Shown here: positions 56,417 through 64,000 of the stretch, one piece after another
How positions within the stretch are numbered: the stretch's first letter is position 1
Layout of the letters: each line of letters starts with the position of its first letter
NCBI GenBank assembly: GCA_963680875.1
Contig: OY804576.1
Coordinates: forward strand, 73,909,668 to 73,973,667
From: Bathymodiolus brooksi
Lineage: Eukaryota > Mollusca > Bivalvia > Mytilida > Modiolidae
Reading direction: 5' to 3'
Length of the DNA: 64,000 nt
The notes under the pieces: generated by a model
What the model saw: only the letters and a program-made list of their open reading frames with translations
Told to the model about the DNA's origin: nothing
Databases searched by the model: none
Position numbers and translations under genes: made by a program

Positions 56417-57306
56417 AAAATCTCAATTTCAAAATATTTATATCCTTTCAAACGGGTTTCCACACCTATTCGGCGCAACCTTTTTACTAAAGATGACGGA
56501 AACTCCGGTTTTTATACAATAGAAAAAAAATGTGTGTTCGTATTATGATATGTGTCAGTCGTTGATGTCCGTCTGTAGAAAACAGTTTCCGTACATTTAA
56601 TTTTGTTCTAGTACTGCCTGATTAAATCATATATCTCACTGCTCCCCTTTTCTTAATGCATCGAGATTGGAGTAAACCCCCCCCCCCCCCTCGCCCACAT
56701 GTGAGTGACCGTATGTCATGAATATGAGATTTTCTTGCCCGATAGATTTTTTGTTGTCAGTAGAAAATCTTTTTTTTTCACACATCAGGTAGATCAAATT
56801 TTTGTTTATATATACACGAGGCAAAACATTTTTTTTCAAAGATTTTTTGTTCACAAAAGATTTACCAGTAAATTCAAGCATATATTTTATTCTAATAAAA
56901 CAGTGCATTACTTTGTCTGTAACCAGGTCAAAGCCTTGTAGAACTCAAACTGTAGATACATACTTTACAAAAAGAGACGAGAAGTCTTACAGACATTAAT
57001 TAGAAGTACCGGTGCATTTATTTACCCCCAATATCGTGTGTTGCTTGGAAATAATTTTTCTAAACTTAGTGAGTTTCTATGTTACTATAATACTTTAATG
57101 TTGCTTCTTGTTTTTTTTTCATAAAAATGTATATTTGCATATAGTTTGTCTTTATGATCCAGTAGAGTTGAATAAACATAATTTTACAATTGCTACTATA
57201 GTAATCTCAAACCTGAAAAATTGTTATGTTGTTCTTTTCCAAGGCTGTCTACTTCATCTGCATTACATACACTTGTTGAAGATTTTTCTGATCTTTGAAT
57301 ACATTT
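56417..57306. other. Intergenic, nothing recognised
   Basis: Contains a C-run near 56678 and short ORFs without support. Confidence 0.35.
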
Positions 57307-58427
57307 TTAGCTCACCTGACTGAGCTATTGCCATCACTTGGCGTCCGTCGTCCGTCCGTAAACATTTCAATCTTCTTCTAGAGAACCACTGAAGCAAATG
57401 GGAACAAACGTGGCAGGAATGTTCATTTGCATGGTCTAACCAAATGTTGTTACTTTCGTTACGATCGGTTATCCAATATGGCTGCCAGGGGCCATAATAG
57501 CCTCTGATTGGCTGAAATTTCAAAGATCTTCTTCTCCGATACTACATGGAGGATGGAATTGAAAATTGTCATGAATGATCATTGCAAGCTACTAACCAAG
57601 TGTTGTTTCTTTTTGGACCAATTGAAAATCCAAGATGGCCACCAGCGGGGGACATAATTTAACATAGCGACCCTATGGGAAATATGTAAAACAAACTTCT
57701 TCTCAAGAACCACTGGATGGATTGGAACCATACATGGCAGAAATGTTCCTTGCAAGGTTCTTATCAAGTGTTGTTACTTTTTGTTCCGACCGCCCTCCGT
57801 TCAAGATGGCTGCTGTTACTAAAAGTAGAAATTTCTTCAATTGTCCATTGCTGCTTTAGTATAAGTCAAAATGAGCTCAAATTTTAATTGCAGCTACATG
57901 GTAAGGAGTAGTTTAACATATATTCCAGGTTTTTCTGTGCATTTTTCTTTCAGCCGATTTATACCGATTATGCAAATTAGGCATATTTTGATAAAAGATC
58001 ACATTTAAATCTTCTCCTCTGAAACCGCTGAACCAAATTAAAGCAAATTTGGCTGGGATGGTCCTTAGGTGGTCCCTTTTCAATATTGTGTCCGACAGCG
58101 CCGCCCTCCATTCAAAATGGCTACTGTTACCAAAAATAGAAATTTACTACAAATCAAAATGAACTCAAATTTTAACTGCAGCTACATGGCAATGAGTAGT
58201 TTAACATATATTCTGGGTTTTTCTGTGAGATTTTTTCAGCCAGTTTATTCCGTTTAAGAATATTATGAGATAAAAATCACATCAAAATCTTTTGCTCAGA
58301 AATTTGAGTTAAAATGATCTTTGGGTGGCCCACTTTCAAAATTATGCATAACACCCCCATTTTCTATCAACGTTCGATTTCAAATTGAAAACCAGGTGAG
58401 CGATTACAGGCTCCTGGGAGCCTCTAG
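57307..58427 (-). mobile_element. Helitron-like family B, minus-strand copy
   Basis: Read on the minus strand: CTAGAGGCTCCCAGGAGCCT at 58427, CGCTCACCTGG, several units with GGACACAAT-type words and CAAGATGGC complements, GACGGACGACGGACGC, and GTCAGGTGAGCTAA ending at 57307. Confidence 0.75.
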
Positions 58428-59154
58428 TTTTTTTTTTACAATAAAATATTTCTTTAGACTAACTTGATTTGAAAAAAAATGTTTCAAAGAAAAATCCAGC
58501 CACCCCAACCCCCTCAATTATAAAATGGTTGATGCCTTCGGAAAGCTTTATGAAATTTTCCCGTTTCCCAGACGTTCTAAATGTGTAAGATTTACACACA
58601 ACACGTGATCACGACGCCCCCACGGACAAACGTTCATCAACAAAATTCGTTGGAGCTCTTGCTCATGTGGCATAAGTGAGAAAATGTTTTAAAATCTCTG
58701 AAAGCATTCAATCATTTTTTTTGTTGCATAGTTGAAACAAAGTTTATTGGATGAAATACGAAGTTTATGGTGCTTTTGTTTTAAGAAGAGTTTGAAGATA
58801 CCAAAGGGGCAATCAGAATCCGTATATCGAAGAACAGACAACACAATGGCCAAAAGAAAACGTACAAACAACGATCAACAAAACATACATATAAAACTAA
58901 AGATCGAATAACACGAACCCCATTAAAAAGATGGCAATTAGAAATTTAAGACTACTACCATCACAGATCATAAGATTGGAATACTGGTTTAAAAAATCGT
59001 TTGTAGCCCATCAGCCTTGTGTAAGGTATCGACATCAGTTTGTAGCCCATCAGCCTTGTGTAAGGTGTCGACATCAGTTGGCATTCATCTCAATTGTCAA
59101 TTAGCTATTTACACTCTTATCTTATTCTTTTAAACCACAGAACCATATTGTGGC
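58428..59154. other. Intergenic with diverged interspersed repeat
   Basis: 58790-58925 resembles a common mussel repeat (ACCAAAGGGGCAATCAGAAT, AACACGAACCCC). 58998-59080 holds a 41-bp tandem duplication (TAGCCCATCAGCCTTGTGTA). Confidence 0.4.
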
Positions 59155-59300
59155 GAGTGGTTGGTCGTTGCTTAACGCCAAGTGAACATTTTCAGCCATG
59201 TGACGGCGAGAACAAGTTGCATTTCAATGAGATAATGATGAACAACATGCTTGGGTGATTTTTATGATTCTAGCTCACAGAAACAACAATCCAGATGTAG
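59155..59300 (-). repeat. SINE family 2 fragment
   Basis: TTGCTTAACGCCAAGTGAAC, TTCAGCCATGTGACGGCGAG and TTCTAGCTCACAGAAACAAC; supplies an empty site for the insertion at 60242. Confidence 0.65.
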
Positions 59301-59379
59301 ACTTGACCAGGACTGTCATTTGTGATTTTGAAATGAGACTACCCCAACCATCGGAACAATAATAAAAAAAAGTTTTATT

Positions 59380-59731
59380 AATCCCAGCCCAGCCTAGTTT
59401 AGATTAAATTGGGTTGGTGGTTTCAGAAGAGATTAAAAAAAAACCACTTTAAAAATCAACTCAATTTGCATATTTTCTGCAAAGGCATTATGTATCAGCA
59501 AAACCTGCATCATGTCATAAGATTTCAGCTCATTTTTTTAGTAACAGCAGCAATGTAGGATGATTGGCAGGTTCATCAAATACAGTTTAGAAAGTAAGGT
59601 GTCCTTAAGAACCATTCAACTTTAGTTGAAATTGGTCCAGTGGTTTCAGAGAAGATTTTTGAAGAAGCTTGAGATCATGGCTGGCAAGTAATGGCTAAAG
59701 ATCATACCATCCTTTAGGTCAGGTGAGCTAA
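59380..59731 (+). mobile_element. Helitron-like family B2, degenerate copy
   Basis: Contains AAATTGGTCCAGTGGTTTCA and the right end TTTAGGTCAGGTGAGCTAA; the left end is unclear. Confidence 0.5.
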
Positions 59732-60241
59732 AAAATGGAAGAATGCACTGATTAGACCGCTAATGTCAACAGGGAGATAACTCTGGAACAATAAAAGCCA
59801 TAATGGCCAAAATTGAGCTGGTCTTGTGTATTGTAGTCACTAATATTGTGTAAACATTCAAACACATTTGAAGAAGGGGAACTAGTTAGAGCATGAAGAC
59901 CACACATTTACCATAACTCGGAACCTGTATAAAGGCTCACCAAACCTGGTGAAGTTGCAAAATTCTTGGCTTGTTTCTGCTGAAGTCACCTTCCCTAGGT
60001 TCCAAAGCGAAATTAAAGTCGTCTTGTTTCTTTTTGAAAGTCACACCTTCCTTGAGGTCAACAACCTTAACCAATCAGTCCTCGTATTCTAATAGGAGTG
60101 AGTAATTGTTGCTTAACACCAACTCAGCAATTTTTCAGCTATATCAATATATAACAAGTTAATTTTCAATGAGATGATGAGGTCTGCTTTGTTCTAGACC
60201 AACACGCTGAGTTGGATTTTTATAGTGCTAGCTCACTGAAA

Positions 60242-61397
60242 CTAGAGGCTCACCTTTCATTCTGCTTTGAGGAAAACTTAATACAGAACCTTCCATAGGT
60301 GCTTCCCACCAAATTTCGGTTCAATTTCAGAGAAGATTTTTAGAAATCGACCAATCTAAAACAAGAATTGCCTGTGGCAGCCATATTTGTTAATGGATCA
60401 AAACGAAATGATCAATCTCTATAGAGGACCTTCCATAGATGCTTCTTACCAAGTTCCATATCATTTGGCCAAGCGGTTTCAGAGGAAAAGCTGTTTTAGA
60501 AATCGACCAATAAGAAATAAGAATTGCCTATGACGGCCATGTTTGTTAACGGATCAAAACGGAATGAGCAATTCTCATAGAGGACCTTCCATAGATGCTT
60601 CCTACCACGTTTCGGTCCATTTGGCCAAGCTGTTTCAGATTAGAAGATTTTTAAAAATCGATCAATCAGAAACAAGAATTGCCTGTGGCGGCCATGTTTG
60701 TTAACGGATCGGGACGAAATTAGCAATCTTTACAGAGGACCTTCCATAGATGCTTCCTACCAAGTTTTACAGGAGAAGATTTAAAAAAATCGGCCAATCA
60801 GAAACAACAATTGCCTGTGGCGACCATGTTTGTTCATGGATTGGGACGAAATGAGCAATCTTGATAGAGAACCTTCCATAGATACTTCCTGCCAGGTTTC
60901 AGTTCATTTGGCGGAGCGGTTTCAGAGGCATATATCTGTAATTCAATTCAGATATCTGTATAGAGATAACTGCATTTTGAATACAGATATCTATATTTAA
61001 ACAAGAGTTATCTTTCTTTTAACAGAGGAAAAGATTTTTTAGAAATCAACCAATCAGAAACAATTGACTGTGGTGGCCATGTTTGTTAACCAATCGGGAC
61101 AAAATGAGCAATCTTTATAGAGAACCTTCCATAGATGCTTCCTACCAAGTTTCGGTTCATTTGGCCAAGCGGTTTCAGAGTAGAAGATTTTTAAAAATCG
61201 GCCAATCAGAAACAAGAATTGCCTGTGGTGGCCATGTTTGTTAATGGATCGGGACGAAATGAGCAATCTTTATAGAGGACCTTCCATAGATGCTTCCTAC
61301 CAAGTTTCAGAGGAGAAGATTAAAATGTGAAAAGTTAACGGACGATGGACGACAAGTGATGGCAAAAGCTCACATTGCCTTTGGCAAGGTTAGCTAA
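60242..61397 (+). mobile_element. Helitron-like family B2 inserted in a SINE
   Basis: Starts CTAGAGGCTCACC, ends TTGCCTTTGGCAAGGTTAGC then TAA. Units of about 150 bp share GACCTTCCATAGATGCTTCC and GCCATGTTTGTTAA. Removing it restores the SINE with no target duplication. It contains a 94-bp insertion at 60929-61022. Confidence 0.75.
60929..61022. mobile_element. 94-bp insertion with CAGAGG duplication
   Basis: CAGAGG flanks both sides (60923-60928, 61023-61028) where other units have it once. The insert holds AGATATCTGTAT / ATACAGATATCT as an internal inverted pair. Confidence 0.6.
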
Positions 61398-61611
61398 CAA
61401 CAGTTGGCGAGTAGACATGTCGTTCCACTCGGACACATTATCCCGATTCTGAGCCAACCATTCTTTGATGAGAAGCAACAAATACCAATTGTATAGTCTT
61501 TGGTTTGACCCGACCGGGGTTCGAACCCACGATCTACCACATTCGAGGCGAACACCACTGATACGGTTATATTCCAATAGGACAAGTGGTTTTAGAATAG
61601 AAAATGGTTCG

Positions 61612-61875
61612 GTTGGTTCATGGTGCTTAACCCCACTTTCAACAATATTTCAGTTATATCGTGGCAGTCAAATTTACTTGTGGAGGAAACTGGAGCACCC
61701 GGAGAAAACCACCGACCTGCCACAAGTCACCGACAAACTTTTTTTTATCACATGTTGTATCGAGTACACCTCGCCATGAGCAGGATTCTGACTCACAACT
61801 TTAGTGGCGATAGGCACTGATTGCAGTTAGTTGTAAATCCAACTACCATACGATCAAGACCACGACAGCCCTTCA
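61612..61875 (-). repeat. tRNA-derived SINE, family 1, full length
   Basis: Reading the minus strand from 61875: A box TGGTAGTTGG, then degenerate B box GTGAGTCAGAATCC, body with GGTTTTCTCCG, and tail AACTGAAATATTGTTGAAAG ending near GGTTAAGCACC. Reference copy for this family here. Confidence 0.8.
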
Positions 61876-61912
61876 AGTGGTTTTAGAATAGAAGATAGAA
61901 ATCTGAAATGCT

Positions 61913-62378
61913 AACACGTGGGTAGCTATGGACCAAAAGTGATAATACCAACACATTGAGAGCGATGGACCAAAAGTGATGATAAAAATAACACATGGAT
62001 AGCTATGGACCAAAAATGATGATAATAACACATGGATAGCTATGGACCAAAAGTGATGATAATAACACATGGATAGCGATGGACCAAAAGTGATGATAAC
62101 AACACATGGATAGCGATGGACCAAAAGTGATGATAATAACACATGGATAACAATGGACCAAAAGTGATGATAATAACACATGGATAGCGATGGACCAAAA
62201 GTGATGATAACAACACATGGATAGTGGTGGACCAAAAGTGATGATAATAACACATGGATAACAATGGACCAAAAGTGATGATAATAACACATGGATAGCA
62301 ATGGACCAAGTGATGATAATAACACATGGATAGCGATGGACCAAAAGTGATGATAATAACACATGGATAGCTATGTAA
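61913..62378. repeat. Minisatellite, about 37-bp unit, 12-13 units
   Basis: Unit AACACATGGATAGCGATGGA then CCAAAAGTGATGATAAT. Because 37 is not a multiple of 3 and no minus-strand frame contains a stop in the unit, all three minus frames stay open over 100 codons; these are not genes. Confidence 0.95.
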
Positions 62379-62379
62379 A

Positions 62380-63201
62380 CTAAAAATCAAATGGGTGATC
62401 TTTTATCGACACAAAATAACAATAACTAATTTTTTTCTTTCTCAATTTAATGTTCTGGCAACTCATTCATCTAACTTCATACAGCACATCATTATAATCC
62501 AGATCTATAACAAAGAGTAATGGATATTCTAGTTGGAGTAAAAATAAATTTAAAACTTTACAAACTGTTATGACTATGTGGTGTCAAACAACAATCTGTA
62601 TCCCTTTATGACAGAATAAAACAAAAAAAACCACAAAAAGTCATGTTAATCCTGGTAATGTCTAATAGAAAGAAATTTGGTTCGACGCATTTCTAGAATA
62701 AACTTCAACAGGTATACTCATCGTCAAAAGACTTGAAAACTAAATAATTTAAAAGCCTTTTAGAGCAACAAAACCAAAGGGCCTAAACAGGATAGCTAAA
62801 ATCAACAATGGGTCGCCATGTCTGAGCGAGAGGTAAATATTTAATATATTTACTGAAGTAAACAAACAAACAAAATTTGCCAAAGAGCCTAAACACGATA
62901 GAGAACCGCATGACTGAGTGAGATCCAAGTACTTAATATTTTTATTCAACAAAAAAAAAAAAAAATCCTGTTTTTTTTTGTAAATCCGTTTTGTTTTTAT
63001 GACATTATAGATTGTCTAAGTAGATCTATAAGATGCTGGAGACATAAAGGGGTTAATGTTAGAATATTTTAACATATATATAGTCTACTCCAATTAAATA
63101 TAAATAACATTGCAATAAATAGATTTAATACACAAACAGTCTCTTGGACAAATTAACATTTTGACATGACCCCTTTGACATAGAAATATCTAAGGATTAT
63201 G
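62380..63201 (-). other. DLST 3' UTR / downstream region
   Basis: AT-rich, no coding signal. A possible poly(A) signal (AATAAA on the minus strand) is at 62941-62946. It holds a roughly 100-bp imperfect direct repeat (near 62765-62830 and 62880-62925, shared words CCTAAAC and TGAGTGAGA) and a segment near 62680 resembling a common mussel interspersed repeat. Confidence 0.35.
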
Positions 63202-63336
63202 CTATAGTTCTAACAATAAAATTCTTGGGTCTTCTACGGCTGCTTTGATTTTCCTGAGGAATGTGACAGCTTCTCTGCCATCTACCAAACGATGATCATA
63301 GGTAAGAGCTACATACATCATGGGTCGAATTTCAAC
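63202..63336 (-). CDS. DLST: Dihydrolipoyllysine succinyltransferase (2-oxoglutarate dehydrogenase E2), last exon, partial
   Basis: DLST transfers the succinyl group from lipoyl-lysine to CoA in the mitochondrial 2-oxoglutarate dehydrogenase complex (TCA cycle). This 45-codon exon follows an acceptor (CTTTTATAG) and reads [20 protein letters not shown], then [18 protein letters not shown] and ILLLEL, ending in TAG. The catalytic signature DHRxxDG is intact, and the C-terminus matches the animal DLST ending. Upstream exons (lipoyl and E1/E3-binding region, rest of the acyltransferase core) lie beyond 64000. The gene runs in the same direction as XPO1, upstream of it. Confidence 0.95.
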   Translation of the reverse strand, partial: VEIRPMMYVALTYDHRLVDGREAVTFLRKIKAAVEDPRILLLEL

Positions 63337-63357
63337 CTATAAAAGATAAGTGTATAG

Positions 63358-63520
63358 TAGCGTGATTGATTTAACACTAAATCAGCAATTTTTCAGCTAT
63401 ATCATGTCGAAAACAAGTTAATTTTCAATGAAATGATGATGAGGTCCACTTTGTACTAGACCAACATGCTTAGTTGGATTTTATAGTGCTAGTTCACTGA
63501 AATAACAGTCCGGTGTTTAG
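63358..63520 (-). repeat. SINE family 2 fragment in the last DLST intron
   Basis: AGCAATTTTTCAGCTATATC, ACAAGTTAATTTTCAATGA and GTGCTAGTTCACTGAAATAA match the copies at 60105 and 37312. Confidence 0.65.
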
Positions 63521-63964
63521 TAGCACATTACTTTCTTCATTTAATGTAGTTGAATATATAGTCTGATCCTATGGTACCATGGGTCCTACGTATTCATGTG
63601 CTATTTCAATAAATTTTCCCAGCATTATTTTAAATTGAACTACCACGTTACCATAGGACCCTTATATATATCTTCTAACAGATTTGGTATAAAACCTTCC
63701 TCTTATTGAAGTGTATGAATATTAGAATGTAGAAGGTGTTGCACATACAAACATTTGTGAGAGATGGACAGAGTGGATTAAAACCAATATGTCACTCCTC
63801 ATAAAAGTGGGATTTTTAATTACAACTGATTTTAAGGTTTTTTTCCCCCACACACTGCACGATTGCAAAAGATCACATGACCTTTAACCTGGTGCATTAC
63901 AACTGCAGATTCTAAAAATTTTCTTTCTCTAACAATACATGAATTTGAATGACAATGAACGATT
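63521..63964. other. DLST intron, nothing recognised
   Basis: AT-rich; no exon identified between 63337 and the window edge. Confidence 0.35.
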
Positions 63965-64000
63965 TGGTTTTAGGTTTATGGTGCTTAACGCCACTTTCAA
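63965..64000 (-). repeat. SINE family 1, cut by window edge
   Basis: TTTATGGTGCTTAACGCCAC then TTTCAA is the SINE 1 tail. Confidence 0.6.

Larger units (their letters stand above)
60105..61572 (-). repeat. SINE family 2 copy split by a Helitron-like element
   Basis: The SINE body runs 60105-60241 (…AGCTCACTGAAA) and resumes at 61398 (CAACAGTTGG, TAGACATGTC) through the tRNA-like head with B-box complement GGGGTTCGAACCC near 61520. Confidence 0.75.

Noticed and set aside
61873..62390. Long minus-strand ORFs of 116-163 codons
   Set aside because: Translation of a 37-bp minisatellite; three overlapping frames cannot all be genes.

Overview
This window is animal nuclear DNA, almost certainly from a bivalve mollusc and quite possibly a mussel. 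It is AT-rich, its genes are split into short exons by GT-AG introns of about 0.2 to 5 kb, and it is saturated with transposable elements. Most typical are bivalve 'pearl'/Helitron-like elements carrying internal repeats of about 160 bp, tRNA-derived SINEs and hAT-like elements. Species was not determined.

Two host genes are certain, both on the minus strand. Exportin-1 (XPO1/CRM1) is complete: 23 coding exons between 44571 (ATG) and 8668 (stop) join without a frameshift into 1075 codons, against 1071 residues in human. A non-coding 5' exon and promoter may lie near 50.9 kb. The last exon of DLST, the E2 subunit of 2-oxoglutarate dehydrogenase, is at 63202-63336; the rest of that gene lies beyond the right edge.

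Layout: 1-8.6 kb holds repeats and a TIR element sitting inside a SINE. 8.7-44.6 kb is XPO1, whose introns hold Helitron-like elements, hAT fragments, MITEs and SINEs. 44.6-51 kb is the XPO1 upstream region (probably its first intron), with two hAT-like elements and a foldback. 51-63.2 kb is intergenic, with a LINE fragment, two minisatellites and more Helitron-like copies. 63.2-64 kb is the DLST 3' end.

The most unusual signals are in XPO1. One intron (16299-17021) has its 5' splice site present three times (65-bp units) and its 3' splice site present twice (a 69-bp unit). The second acceptor keeps frame and would insert 23 residues; reading past the first donor meets a stop. A hAT-like element also abuts the exon-7 donor. 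Among the repeats there are several precise nested insertions whose empty sites can be read, and at least seven unrelated repeat families that share one unit length of about 160-175 bp, most of them with hairpin ends.
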